A DNA stretch of 39,835 bases from an uncultured Planctomycetota bacterium (GCA_900696535.1 CAADGM010000100.1:1-39835); one strand, 5' to 3'; counted from the first letter of the stretch, positions 9,136 to 17,728 are shown. Numbers and translations: made by a program. The notes: generated from the sequence alone by a model not told the origin.

Positions 9136-10302
9136 TCACCGATCGCCGCCGCGCTTCCGCGCCAGGTCGCGGTTGCCGAGTTGCCCGCACGCGGCCATCT
9201 GCGAGCGGCCCTTCGTGATGCGCCGCTTGACGTTGTGCCCGCTTTCCTCGATCCAGCGGATGAAGTCCTGCACGGACTGCTCGCTCGGCGCCGGCCAGGG
9301 CGAGTCCCGCCTCGGGTTGTACGGAATGACGTTCACGACGCACTTAAGGGGCCGGAGGTACTCGGCCAGCTCACGCGCATGCTCGTGGCGATCGTTGACG
9401 CCCGGAATCAGGACATACTCGATCATGAAGAACTGGCAGTTGCGCAACGGGTAGGCCAGCAGCGCGTCACGCAGCTCGTCCATCGGCTCGAGCCGGTTGA
9501 CGGGCATGATCCGCGAGCGGATCTCATCGTTGGGGGCGTTCAGCGAGACCGCCAGATTGATCCGCCGCCAGCCCAGGGCCGCGAGCTGGCGGATGCCGCG
9601 CGTGCGACCGACCGTGCTGATGGTGATGCGCTCCATGGCCAGCGAGAGCCCGGCCGGGTCAGTCAGCACGCGGACGGCCTGGACGACGCTCTCGAAGTTG
9701 TCCATCGGCTCGCCCATGCCCATGAAGACGACATTGCGGATGCCGCCGGCGAAGTCGCGCTGCGCCGCGGCGACCTGCGAGACGATCTCGCTGGTCGTCA
9801 GGTTGCGCAGCAGGCCGACCTGGGTCGTCTCGCAGAAGACGCACCCCCGCGCGCAGCCCACCTGCGACGAGACGCACAGTGTCCGCCACGTCCCGCCCGT
9901 GCGGACCATGGGGATGACGACGCTCTCGGTCTCGAGCCCGTCGTGCATCCGCTGCACGAACTTGGTCAGCTCGCCTTCGACCAGCCGACGCACGATCGGG
10001 CGCACGTCGGCCCGCAGCGCCGCGGCCAGCTCGCGGCGAAGCTTGTACTGGCGGTTGCCCTTGCTCCGCACGAGCGCGTAGCCGCCGCTGTGCACACTGT
10101 CCACGAGGTGCTGCACGTCCGGCCGCAGGTCGGCGGGCTCGGGCGGGGCCGCCCCGAGCAGCGCCGCATGATACGCTGCGCGAAACGCCTTCAGCTCGTG
10201 TGGCCGCACGTGCAGCGCGCGGGCAAGCTCGTCGTGCGTGTGGGCCAGCACGTCCGCGGCCGGCGCGCTCGCGTAGTCGATGATCGGCAACCGACGGGCC
10301 AT
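9136..10302 (-). CDS. rlmN: RlmN/Cfr-family radical SAM RNA methyltransferase
   Basis: RlmN methylates C2 of A2503 in 23S rRNA (and A37 in some tRNAs) using a radical SAM [4Fe-4S] cluster and a protein-bound methyl on cysteine. Visible are CVSSQVGCARGCVFCE (cluster cysteines in CxxxCxxC), the SAM-binding MGMGEPMDN, and the C-terminal methyl-carrying cysteine in MAACGQLGN. The N-terminal third is weakly similar to typical RlmN, so a paralogue with another target base is possible. The ATG at 10302 gives a 388-residue product; an upstream GTG at 10341 is less likely. There is no ribosome-binding site before 10302, but TATACT lies six bases upstream, which would fit a leaderless message. It converges on hscA with a 26-base gap. 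Confidence 0.88.
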   Translation of the reverse strand: MARRLPIIDYASAPAADVLAHTHDELARALHVRPHELKAFRAAYHAALLGAAPPEPADLRPDVQHLVDSVHSGGYALVRSKGNRQYKLRRELAAALRADVRPIVRRLVEGELTKFVQRMHDGLETESVVIPMVRTGGTWRTLCVSSQVGCARGCVFCETTQVGLLRNLTTSEIVSQVAAAQRDFAGGIRNVVFMGMGEPMDNFESVVQAVRVLTDPAGLSLAMERITISTVGRTRGIRQLAALGWRRINLAVSLNAPNDEIRSRIMPVNRLEPMDELRDALLAYPLRNCQFFMIEYVLIPGVNDRHEHARELAEYLRPLKCVVNVIPYNPRRDSPWPAPSEQSVQDFIRWIEESGHNVKRRITKGRSQMAACGQLGNRDLARKRGGDR

Positions 10303-10431
10303 GCGGCGAGTATATCCGTTCGTCGAAACAGCCTCCGGCACCGGTCGGGGTCCGATTCCACAAAGGGGTGGATCATCCGGGAAAGAGGGCGGTATGACGT
10401 GGCTTCTCGTGCATGTGGCCGCCGAGGGCGT

Positions 10432-12477
10432 TCACGCGCTCGCCACGACTTCCTCGCAGCGCGGCTCGGTCACGCGGTGCGGCAGGCCGCCCTGCGTGAC
10501 GTGCCAGGCGCGCAGCGTCTCGGCCACGCTCCAGGCCTGGGCGAAGCATCCCGCGGCGGTGTGCGGCTCGTCGCCGTCGAACACCTCGGCGAGCTGACCG
10601 ATCGCCTGCGTGTAGAGGCTGCCGAGCATGGGAGCCAGCAGCCGGCGGGCGCGGACGCGGTCCTTGTGGACGCGGAAATCGGCCAGGACGTACGGCCCCA
10701 GCAGCCAACCCCACGCGGTTCCCTGGTGGTAGGCCTCGTCACGCTCCAGGGGGCCCCCGGCGTAGCGCGGGTGATAGTGCGGCTGGAATGGGGCCAGGCT
10801 GCGCAGCCCGAACCAGGTCGCCAGGCGCTGCTCGCACGACCGCACGACGGCGAGCTGGTGGTCGCGCGAGAGCGGGCTGTGCGTGAGCGAGACGGCGAAG
10901 ACCTGGTTGGGCCGGCAGAGGTCCTCGTGCCCGTGCGGCCCGTCGAGCACGTCGAAGCAGCACCACTGCCGCTCGTTCCAGAAGCGGTGAAAGCTGTCGC
11001 GGCAGCGGATCGCCAGGCGGGCGTACTCGTCGCCGGGCTGGTCCAGGGCGTCGGCCAGGCGGGCCAGGTTCCAGCAGGCGTCGTGCCACAGCGCCGACAG
11101 CTCGATGGGCTTGCCGATGCGCGGTGTGACCACGCGGTCGCCGATCTTCACGTCCATCCAGGTGAGGTTCACGCCTGGCTCGCCGGCGTAGAGCAGCCCA
11201 TCGTCGGCGACGTGGATGCGGTGATAGGTGCCGCGGCGATGCCAGTCGACGATCTCGCGCATCGTCGGCCAGAGCGCTTCGAGTGTCTCCACGTCGCGCG
11301 TGGCGCGGAAGTACTGATCGATGGCCCACAGGAACCACAGCGTGGCGTCGGCCGTGTGATACTCCGGTCCGGCGCCCGCGTCCGGGAAGCGGTTGGGGAT
11401 GATCCCCTGCGAGACGAAACGGGCCCACGTAAGAAGCACCTGACGGGCAACGTCGTGACGGCCAGTGACCAGTGCCAGGCCTGGAAGCGCGATCATCGTG
11501 TCGCGCCCCCAGTCCGTGAACCACGGGTAGCCGGCCAGGACGGTGCGGCCGTCCGGCTCGTCGGGCAGTGGCCGCGCGACGATGAACTGGTCGGCGGCCA
11601 GCACGAGCTGCGACACTGTCGCCGGGGCGCCCGCGGTCCGCGACCCGCTCGATGTGCTCCACGTGCGCAGCAGCCCCCGCGCCCGCTTCTCGTGTCGGGC
11701 CAGGGCGCCGCGCTCGTCCACGTCGGCGTGCTCGGCGGTCGAGAGAACGAAGGTGATGGGCGCGTCCGGCTCGAGCGGCAGCTCACACGAGCCCACGAGC
11801 CAGTGGTCCTCGAGATGGTCCAGGCCGCGGGCCGCCTCGAGCGAAAGTTGGAAGCCGCGGCACGTCGAATACAGGAGCTTCCAGTGCGCCCGTTTGCCGC
11901 CGCCCGCGAACCGGGCCACGAGGCGATTCCCGCTTGCGGCGGAGAAGACTTCGAGCCGCTCGGCCTCCGAGTGCAGTTGCAGGTCGCGCTGAACGCCGTG
12001 AGTCAGGCTGTGATAGTCGCGGTCGTTGACCAGTAGCCTTGCCGCAAGGACCACCGGCGCGGCGCGCTTCTCGAGTACGTACTGGACGTAGGTCGCGTTT
12101 CGGCCGTGCTCCATCCAGATCCGCTTGACGAGGCGGGCGCGGCCGGCTTCGTACGTCCACGTGGGGACGCCCGAGCGCAGATCGAACCGGGAAATCCACT
12201 GCGCACCCGCGGGCGTCTCCACGCCGGTTTGCCACACGTTCGTGTAGAGCGGGTATCGACGTCCGCCCGTCTCGATCGTGTCGTCCAGCTTCACCGCCAG
12301 CAGGGTACGTCCGAGGGGTGGACTCAGGGCCGCGATCAGCAGACCGTGGTAGCGACGGGTGAGCGCGCCGGCCACGGTGCCGGCCGCGAAACCGCCGATG
12401 CCGTTCGTGACGAGCCACTCGCGTCGCAGCGCGCGGTCCAGGTCGGCGCAGATTCGGGTCGGCAGATGGAGGTTCAT
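10432..12477 (-). CDS. Bacterial glycogen-debranching enzyme (amylo-alpha-1,6-glucosidase, GH133-type)
   Basis: The product (681 residues) has the two-domain architecture of bacterial and archaeal debranching enzymes: an N-terminal beta-sandwich domain (about 1-220; TNGIGGFAAGTVAG and RRYHGLL are characteristic) and a C-terminal (alpha/alpha) barrel (about 290-670) with the acidic PWFTDWGRDTMIALPGL segment and the later ...YHQGTAWGWLLGPY... region. It would hydrolyse alpha-1,6 branches left by glycogen phosphorylase, releasing glucose. The length is normal. A 129-base gap separates it from rlmN downstream and a 134-base gap from the PAS-GAF-receiver gene upstream, so co-transcription is possible but not shown. 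No other glycogen genes are in the window. Confidence 0.9.
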   Translation of the reverse strand: MNLHLPTRICADLDRALRREWLVTNGIGGFAAGTVAGALTRRYHGLLIAALSPPLGRTLLAVKLDDTIETGGRRYPLYTNVWQTGVETPAGAQWISRFDLRSGVPTWTYEAGRARLVKRIWMEHGRNATYVQYVLEKRAAPVVLAARLLVNDRDYHSLTHGVQRDLQLHSEAERLEVFSAASGNRLVARFAGGGKRAHWKLLYSTCRGFQLSLEAARGLDHLEDHWLVGSCELPLEPDAPITFVLSTAEHADVDERGALARHEKRARGLLRTWSTSSGSRTAGAPATVSQLVLAADQFIVARPLPDEPDGRTVLAGYPWFTDWGRDTMIALPGLALVTGRHDVARQVLLTWARFVSQGIIPNRFPDAGAGPEYHTADATLWFLWAIDQYFRATRDVETLEALWPTMREIVDWHRRGTYHRIHVADDGLLYAGEPGVNLTWMDVKIGDRVVTPRIGKPIELSALWHDACWNLARLADALDQPGDEYARLAIRCRDSFHRFWNERQWCCFDVLDGPHGHEDLCRPNQVFAVSLTHSPLSRDHQLAVVRSCEQRLATWFGLRSLAPFQPHYHPRYAGGPLERDEAYHQGTAWGWLLGPYVLADFRVHKDRVRARRLLAPMLGSLYTQAIGQLAEVFDGDEPHTAAGCFAQAWSVAETLRAWHVTQGGLPHRVTEPRCEEVVASA

Positions 12478-12611
12478 GGCTGCGTGGCTCCGAGCGCGGC
12501 GCCGCCGGCCGGACCGCCCCCGGCTGCCGGGGCCGGGCCCGCGTCGCGCGGCGGTGACCCCGTTGTAGCTGGGATGCCCACGGCGGACAACCAGAGGCGC
12601 AGGGGACTGCC

Positions 12612-14294
12612 TCAGGGGCGGGGGCGCGGGCCGAGGGCCTTGTGGATGCGGTCGAGCAGGTCCTCGACCTTGAAGGGCTTGAAGAGCACGCCGGCGAGCC
12701 CCTCGGGGCTGGCGCGCACGATGTTGTGCTCGGGGTCGTATCCGAAGCCCGTGATCAGGATGACCGGGCAGCCGGGGTTGGCGGCCTTCGAGGCGGCGAA
12801 GACCTCGTAGCCGCTCTTGTTCGGCATTTTGATGTCGGACAGGACCAGGTCAAAACGCTGTGTGCGAAGGATGGCGACCGCGTCGTTGCCGTCAGCAGCG
12901 GTCACGGGGATGGCGCCGGCCTTGGCCAGCAGGTCGGCGATCGTCTCGCGGATGATCTCCTCGTCGTCGGCGACGAGCACGCGCCGGCCGTCGAGCAGGG
13001 GATCGGTGCGGGGCGGCTGGCCAGACAGCAGCCCGCGGATGGGCGGCGGCGATGACACGTCACGAATGGCCTGCTTGGCCCGATCCACCTGGCCCAGGAC
13101 CGTTTGCAGCCGATCGCGCAGGTTGCCATCGCCACTTCGCTCGTCGATGAGCCGGCTCACCTCCGCAACAATGCGATCGAGCGGCTCCATCAGGCCCGCG
13201 GCCACGTCGCTGGACACCTGCCCCGCGGCCTCGCTCCGCTCCACCGCCAGCAGCTTGAGCGTGTGCAGCGCCACGGCCACATAGCGGCCCAGAATTTCGG
13301 CGAACTGCCGGTCCTGGTCGGTGAACGCCGCCGGCGTGTCCGACTCCACGTTCAGGACGCCGACGATGTGGTCGATCAGCCGCAGCGGCACGGTCAGCGA
13401 CGAGGCGGCGTGGGGAATGCCCGGCAGGTAGAGCGGGTCGGCGGAGATGTCCGGGCAGATGTAGGACTGACCGGTGGCCGCGACGTACCCGCTGATGCCA
13501 TTGCCCTCGGGCTTGGCGTACAGCTCGATCGACTTGGCCTCCTCCGAGAAGCCGCCGGTAAGCACGAAGTCCAGCCGAAGCGTGCGCGGGTCGAGCACCA
13601 TGACCGCGAAGTGCGTGAAGTGCAGCAGGTCGCGGCAGTAACGGATGAGCCGCTCCTCGAGCAGGGCGAGGCGCTCCATCACGTCGAGCGACTGGTTGGC
13701 GTCCATGCCCAGCGCCAGAATCTCCCGGCCCGCCGCGTCGATCGCGTCCAGCTTCTCGCGCATCCGCTCCATGTCACTGACGTCAGAGAAGAGTCCGATC
13801 GCTTCCGGCGCCTGGTCAAAGCTTGACAGAACGGACGCGACCGAGAGCTCGAGCACGTGGTCCGGCGGCACGCGAAGCGTCTGCTGCCAGACACGCCGGG
13901 CGCCCGACGCGCCTGCGGCGGCCCCCTGTTCGAGGAAGCCATGACACGCGCGGCGAACGGCTTCGATCACATCGGGGGGGTAAGCGCGCAGGGCTTGATT
14001 CATCCAGATCATCTCGCCCCCGGCGCCGACCAGGCATGCGCCTTGAGCGATTCCTTCGAGAGCGCTCCCGGCCCGGTCATGGCGCTCCGCCTGGGCGAGC
14101 GGCAGCAAGTCCGTGCTGCCGGCCAGAATCAGGTCGAACTCCGCGCTCCGCAGCGCCTCGAGCGCCTCCCCGCGGCTGGCGGCGAAGCGAACCTCGATGC
14201 CGGGCGGTAGCTGCGCGAGCAGACTCGATGCGACCCCCTCCTGGTCGCCGACGACTAAGAGTCGCCGTGGCGTGCTGGCAGTCTGGTCTGGCAT
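12612..14294 (-). CDS. PAS-GAF sensor protein with C-terminal receiver domain, no kinase domain
   Basis: Domain order over 560 residues: a short N-terminal receiver-like fold (about 10-70) that seems to lack a clean phosphoacceptor motif; a PAS-like region (about 75-170); a GAF domain (about 195-335, with NGISGYVAATGQ and LTVPLRLIDHIVGVLNVE); a helical linker; and an intact receiver domain (about 435-555) with acidic pair in LVADDEE, phosphoacceptor Asp in LVLSDIKMP, conserved Thr in LITGFG and Lys in LFKPF. No histidine phosphotransfer or ATPase domain is present, so it must receive phosphate from another kinase or signal by protein contacts. A similar receiver is common in planctomycetes. 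Output is unknown. It is divergent from the atp operon. Confidence 0.85.
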   Translation of the reverse strand: MPDQTASTPRRLLVVGDQEGVASSLLAQLPPGIEVRFAASRGEALEALRSAEFDLILAGSTDLLPLAQAERHDRAGSALEGIAQGACLVGAGGEMIWMNQALRAYPPDVIEAVRRACHGFLEQGAAAGASGARRVWQQTLRVPPDHVLELSVASVLSSFDQAPEAIGLFSDVSDMERMREKLDAIDAAGREILALGMDANQSLDVMERLALLEERLIRYCRDLLHFTHFAVMVLDPRTLRLDFVLTGGFSEEAKSIELYAKPEGNGISGYVAATGQSYICPDISADPLYLPGIPHAASSLTVPLRLIDHIVGVLNVESDTPAAFTDQDRQFAEILGRYVAVALHTLKLLAVERSEAAGQVSSDVAAGLMEPLDRIVAEVSRLIDERSGDGNLRDRLQTVLGQVDRAKQAIRDVSSPPPIRGLLSGQPPRTDPLLDGRRVLVADDEEIIRETIADLLAKAGAIPVTAADGNDAVAILRTQRFDLVLSDIKMPNKSGYEVFAASKAANPGCPVILITGFGYDPEHNIVRASPEGLAGVLFKPFKVEDLLDRIHKALGPRPRP

Positions 14295-14361
14295 CCGGTT
14301 CCCGGACGTGCGACGCGGGCCCCGGCGGGGCCGCCAGTCGGCTTCACGATACCCTCGCTGT

Positions 14362-14390
14362 CGTATACCACATCACAGCTTCACTGCCAA
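14362..14390 (-). promoter_or_regulatory. Candidate promoter of the PAS-GAF-receiver gene
   Basis: On the minus strand TTGGCA (14390-14385, 5 of 6) and TATACG (14367-14362, 4 of 6) are separated by 17 bases. A start near 14355 would leave a leader of about 60 bases before the ATG at 14294. Confidence 0.45.
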
Positions 14391-14424
14391 GCCGTCGCGA
14401 CACGTCGCGCGCGCGTCGGCTCCC

Positions 14425-14453
14425 TTGACGCCCCCCGCGGGGAACCCTACATT
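14425..14453 (+). promoter_or_regulatory. Candidate promoter of the ATP synthase operon
   Basis: TTGACG (14425-14430, 5 of 6) and TACATT (14448-14453, 4 of 6) are spaced by exactly 17 bases. Transcription would start near 14460, about 100 bases before the first gene. It is divergent from the promoter at 14362-14390; the two -35 boxes are about 35 bases apart. Confidence 0.55.
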
Positions 14454-14560
14454 TCGCGTCCCGCTGGCGCCCCTCGCTGTCGCCGGGAGGCCCGCGCGGG
14501 CCGTTCCGCAGACGGCGCGGACGGTCGCCGTCGCCTGAGAGGGCACAAAGGCGGTCTGGC

Positions 14561-14863
14561 GTGGCCTTGCAGCCTCCGCGGGCGCCCGAGCCGACCCGCG
14601 GCTCCTCGACGCTCCTGGTCCGCTACGCGAGCATTGGGTTCGAGCTCGCCGCGGCGATCGTCGGGTTGGCGCTGGTGGGCTACTGGGTCGACTATCACTT
14701 CGGCACCGGGCGCTGGGGCCTCACAATCGGGGCCTGCCTGGGTGTCGTTGGCGGCCTGTACAACTTCATTCGTCAAGCGATCGAGCTCACGAGAGCGTCC
14801 GAGGCCGAGCGCAAGCGGAAGAAGCTGATTGAGCACGGCGATGATTCATCCCGAAGCCCGTGA
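14561..14863 (+). CDS. AtpZ-like small membrane protein of the ATP synthase operon
   Basis: A 100-residue protein with two transmembrane helices (about 22-42 and 50-70) and a short charged C-terminal tail (ERKRKKLIEHG). The pattern, including GYWVDYHFGT between helices and a final NFIRQ, matches the AtpZ/AtpI family (F0F1-ATPase subunit, sometimes called putative Ca2+/Mg2+ transporter) that assists c-ring assembly and often opens atp operons. The start is GTG at 14561, supported by AAAGGCGG upstream. It overlaps the next gene. Confidence 0.8.
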   Translation: MALQPPRAPEPTRGSSTLLVRYASIGFELAAAIVGLALVGYWVDYHFGTGRWGLTIGACLGVVGGLYNFIRQAIELTRASEAERKRKKLIEHGDDSSRSP

Positions 14864-15269
14864 GACCAGCGCGGTCCCCGTCTTCGCGCGGCTGGCGGGC
14901 GCGGGGGTCGCGGTCGCGATCGGCTTGGCTGTGGTCGGGTACTACCCGACTCGGGCGGCGGCGGGATCGGATGGCATTATCGCGATGCTCGCGGGCCTCG
15001 CCGCGGCACTTTTGGGCGCCTGGTGCGGCCTGGCTGTCATGGTCACCGCCCTGCGCGTGACGCCACGCGAGCAGGTCAGCCGGATACTGGGCGGCCTGGG
15101 TGTGCGATTCGCCGCGACCGTCGTGCTGGCCGTGGGCCTGGCGCTGAGCGGCTGGGTAGCGGCCAAGCCGGTGGTGCTGTGGATCGCGGTGGCGCAACTC
15201 GTGATCCTGGCGGCCGATACGTGGCTGCTGGCCGGGCAGCTCAAGCGGCAAGGGAGGGCGATGCCGTGA
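14841..15269 (+). CDS. AtpI-like membrane protein of the ATP synthase operon
   Basis: The product (142 residues) has four predicted transmembrane helices with short loops, the layout of the ATP synthase protein I family, which sits between an AtpZ-like protein and atpB in many operons. Sequence conservation in this family is low, so the identification depends on position and topology. I chose ATG at 14841; a TTG at 14829 is in frame too. It overlaps the preceding gene by 23 bases and the following GTG by three bases (GTGA), so translation of the three genes is coupled. Confidence 0.65.
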   Translation: MIHPEARETSAVPVFARLAGAGVAVAIGLAVVGYYPTRAAAGSDGIIAMLAGLAAALLGAWCGLAVMVTALRVTPREQVSRILGGLGVRFAATVVLAVGLALSGWVAAKPVVLWIAVAQLVILAADTWLLAGQLKRQGRAMP

Positions 15270-16195
15270 CACCGGCGCTGCTGGCTGCCAGCCCACTGGA
15301 GTATGTGGTTCAGCATTCGTGGGATTTCCTGCACGGCACGATCGGGGAGGGCATCTTCGGGTTCACGTGGCTCAGCAACGTGACGACGATGCAGGTGCTG
15401 ACGCTGGTCCTGCTCGCGGTCTTCATCCCGCGCTTCGTACGCCCGCGGGATACCAGCTCGGACATCGAGCGGCTCACGCCGCACGGCTGGGGGAACTTGA
15501 TCGAGTTCCTGTGCTTCGCGCTGCGCAAGTACGTGGCGGAGCACTCGCTCGGCAAGTACACCGACCGCTTTGTGCCGTACCTGTGGTCGGCGTTCTTCTT
15601 CGTGCTGACGTGCAACCTGCTCGGCTTGCTGCCGCTCGTGAAGGTGTTCAAGCCGGTGGCGGGCTTCTACGTTGGCGGCACGTCCACCGGCAATATCTGG
15701 GTGACCGGGACGCTCGCCGTCTGCACGCTGGGGATGATCGTCGTCAACGGCCTGCGCCTGCACGGGCTGGGCTACGTGAAGCACTTCTTCATGGGGCCGT
15801 TCCCGATCAGCCTGCTGATCGCGGTCCTTGAAGTGATCGGGCTGGTGGCCAAGACGTTCGCGCTCACGGTGCGACTCTTTGCGAATATGGTCGCCGGACA
15901 CGTGCTGCTGGTCGTGCTGCTGGGCTTCATCGCGATGGCCGAGACCGGCGTCGGCGCGCTCGTGACGCTGCTGTTCATCTCCCCCGTGGTCGTGCTGGGC
16001 AGCGTGGCGATCAACTTCCTGGAGCTGTTCGTGGCCTTCCTCCAGGCGTTCATCTTCACGTTCCTCAGCGCGGTCTTCATCGGGCAGGCGGTGAACATCC
16101 ACCACCACGACGAGCACGAGCACGAACACGCGGCCGACCACGAGCCGGCACACGGGCACGGCGAAGCGCCCACGGCCCACGGCCAGGCCGTTTGA
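15266..16195 (+). CDS. atpB: ATP synthase Fo subunit a
   Basis: Subunit a forms the two proton half-channels next to the c-ring. The essential arginine is Arg203 in LTVRLFANMVAGH; NLLGLLP in an earlier helix is also typical. Five or six membrane helices are visible in 309 residues. The start is GTG at 15266: it overlaps the upstream stop, has AGGGAGG at eight bases, and gives a normal N terminus, whereas the longer open frame upstream is not coding. The last 30 residues form a His/Glu/Asp-rich tail (HHHDEHEHEH...) not needed for the fold and possibly metal-binding. Confidence 0.95.
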   Translation: MTPALLAASPLEYVVQHSWDFLHGTIGEGIFGFTWLSNVTTMQVLTLVLLAVFIPRFVRPRDTSSDIERLTPHGWGNLIEFLCFALRKYVAEHSLGKYTDRFVPYLWSAFFFVLTCNLLGLLPLVKVFKPVAGFYVGGTSTGNIWVTGTLAVCTLGMIVVNGLRLHGLGYVKHFFMGPFPISLLIAVLEVIGLVAKTFALTVRLFANMVAGHVLLVVLLGFIAMAETGVGALVTLLFISPVVVLGSVAINFLELFVAFLQAFIFTFLSAVFIGQAVNIHHHDEHEHEHAADHEPAHGHGEAPTAHGQAV

Positions 16196-16240
16196 ATGCG
16201 AGGGGCCGCTCGGCAGGCGGTCCGACGAAGCGAGTGATAT

Positions 16241-16257
16241 CCCGGCGGCCCGCCGGG
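16241..16257 (+). other. Stem-loop in the atpB-atpE spacer
   Basis: CCCGGCG and CGCCGGG pair perfectly over a three-base loop (GCC). It lies in the only sizeable spacer of the first half of the operon (16196-16386). By analogy with other atp operons it may stabilise or isolate the atpE message, which is needed in higher amounts; the function is inference. Confidence 0.45.
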
Positions 16258-16386
16258 TTGATGGGAACGACAGCAGCGCCGCCCAAGCCGGGGCCTCGCG
16301 CGGCGGCGGCGCGAAGAGACGAGAGCGCGGAACAGGTCGCCTGGCTTCCCCGATCCGGGCGACACGAAACGGAAAGGCATGCGTTC

Positions 16387-16722
16387 ATGAGCAAGGCAAG
16401 GACGTGGGTCGCCCTGGGTCTGGTGGTCTTGGGCTTCGCGATCATGGGTGTCGAGAGCGCCTATGCCGCCGAGACGGCTGCGGCCGGGGCGGTCATGGAC
16501 GCCAAGGGCCTCAAGGTGCTCGGCGGCGGGCTTGGCGCCGGCCTCGTGGTGATCGGCGGCGGGCTCGGCATCGGGCGCATCGGCGCCGCCGCCGTCGAGT
16601 CGATGGCCCGGCAGCCCGAAGTGGCCGGCACCATCAACACGGCCATGCTGATCACCGCGGCCATGATCGAAGGCGCGACGCTGTTCGGCGTGCTGGGCTG
16701 CTTCCTGGCGTGCCTGAACTAA
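16387..16722 (+). CDS. atpE: ATP synthase Fo subunit c
   Basis: Subunit c forms the rotating ring. After a signal-like hydrophobic N terminus (residues 5-27, ending SAYA) come two glycine/alanine-rich helices joined by the polar loop ESMARQPE. The proton-carrying carboxylate is Glu95 in helix 2 (AMIEGATLFG). Positions that bind sodium in Na+-type rings (Gln in helix 1, Ser after the Glu) appear here as Ile and Gly, so proton coupling is more likely. The ATG at 16387 follows GGAAAGG at suitable spacing. At 111 residues it is longer than usual (about 75-90) because of the leader. Confidence 0.93.
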   Translation: MSKARTWVALGLVVLGFAIMGVESAYAAETAAAGAVMDAKGLKVLGGGLGAGLVVIGGGLGIGRIGAAAVESMARQPEVAGTINTAMLITAAMIEGATLFGVLGCFLACLN

Positions 16723-16810
16723 GCGAGCCCGGGACGACTGGGACGAGCGCCCCGACCGACGGGCCATGCCCGCCGGGGCGCGTGCGGCCATGGATTCGAA
16801 GGAGTCCGCA

Positions 16811-17419
16811 ATGATGGCGAGCGCCTGGCGCCGCGCATGGCCTGCCCTGCTGCTGGCGCTGCTGACGGCCGCGCCGCTGGCCTGCGCCGCCGACACGCAC
16901 GGCGAGCAGCCCAACCTGCTCGGCGGCGACATCGGCAACGCGATCTTCACGCTGATCATCTTCGGGCTGGTGATCTACATCCTCGGCAAGTTCGCCTGGC
17001 CGAAGGTGCTCAGCGCTCTCAACGAGCGCGAGCAGTTCATTCGCGAGTCGCTCGCTTCGGCCAAGCACGAGCGCGAGCAGGCCGAGGCGCTGCTGGCGGA
17101 GTACGAGCGGCGGCTCGCGAAGGCGCACGCCGAGGCGACCGCCATCGTCGAGGAAGGGCGCCGCGACGCCGACGCGGCCCGACGGCGCATTCTCGACGAG
17201 GCCCGCCAGGAGACCGCCGAGATGACCGCCCGAGCCCGCCGCGAGATCGAGCTGGCCACCGACGCGGCGATCAAGACGCTGTACGACCGGACCTCGGACT
17301 TCACGCTCCAGGTCGCGTCGCGTTTCCTGGGCAAGGCGCTGTCGCGTGACGAGCACCAGCGGCTGGTGGACGAGGCGATCCGGGAGATCGAGGCGAACGG
17401 GCATGCGAGGATGAATTAG
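16811..17419 (+). CDS. atpF: ATP synthase Fo subunit b
   Basis: Subunit b is the peripheral stalk. From the ATG at 16811 (AAGGAG six bases upstream) the product has 202 residues: a signal-peptide-like start (about 8-26), a membrane helix (IFTLIIFGLVIYILGKF), then a long charged helix ideal for a right-handed coiled coil (EQAEALLAEYERRLAKAHAE and onward). Two in-frame ATGs upstream lack good sites. The extra hydrophobic leader before the usual anchor is uncommon in proteobacterial b subunits. The stop abuts the repeat spacer that follows. Confidence 0.93.
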   Translation: MMASAWRRAWPALLLALLTAAPLACAADTHGEQPNLLGGDIGNAIFTLIIFGLVIYILGKFAWPKVLSALNEREQFIRESLASAKHEREQAEALLAEYERRLAKAHAEATAIVEEGRRDADAARRRILDEARQETAEMTARARREIELATDAAIKTLYDRTSDFTLQVASRFLGKALSRDEHQRLVDEAIREIEANGHARMN

Positions 17420-17715
17420 GGGCGAAGGGACGCGGGAGCGAAGGTGCCAAGAAGTTGAGGAGTCAAGGAGTCGAGGCGTTGAGGGGTCGAGGAGTCAAGG
17501 TGGTATCGGCGAGAGCGAGTGTTCAGCCCGGTGTGATGCGAGTTGACGACTGGCGCATTGGCTCGCCGGCCGGTCGGCCGCTCGGACGGCGTGGAAGCTC
17601 GATGCTTTGCCCGGCACCGGCCGCGCGTCCGCGCTCCGCCGCGCCTTCACCGCTCCGCCCCTTCGCTCCTTCGCCCCATCGCTCCTGGGCTCCTCAACTC
17701 CTCGACTCCGTCCCC
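17420..17715. repeat. Purine-rich/pyrimidine-rich inverted repeat spacer in the atp operon (family 2, copy B)
   Basis: The atpF-atpH spacer has a purine-rich left arm (17420-17501) and pyrimidine-rich right arm (about 17641-17710) around an unrelated core. Four decamers of the left arm (GGGGCGAAGG, GGAGCGAAGG, AGTTGAGGAG, GGAGTCGAGG) occur in reverse complement in the right arm, although not in the same order, so the element is a degenerate inverted repeat, not a perfect one. It shares CGCCCCTTCGCTCCTT (17656-17671) with the spacer at 560-575. It contains no gene; the ribosome-binding site of atpH (AGGA near 17720) starts just after it. Confidence 0.7.
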
Positions 17716-17728
17716 CCACAGGACCGCC

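Noticed and set aside
9106-12036. A 976-codon open frame on the plus strand opposite rlmN and the debranching enzyme
   Set aside because: It is a GC-rich shadow of two clear minus-strand genes, with low-complexity composition and no domain.
15023-15265. An N-terminal extension of atpB
   Set aside because: The upstream part is the shadow of the AtpI-like gene; the GTG at 15266 with AGGGAGG fits the family.
14942-16180. A 412-codon minus-strand open frame opposite atpI/atpB
   Set aside because: Antisense to well-supported membrane subunits and rich in Asp, Gln and His from mirrored codons.
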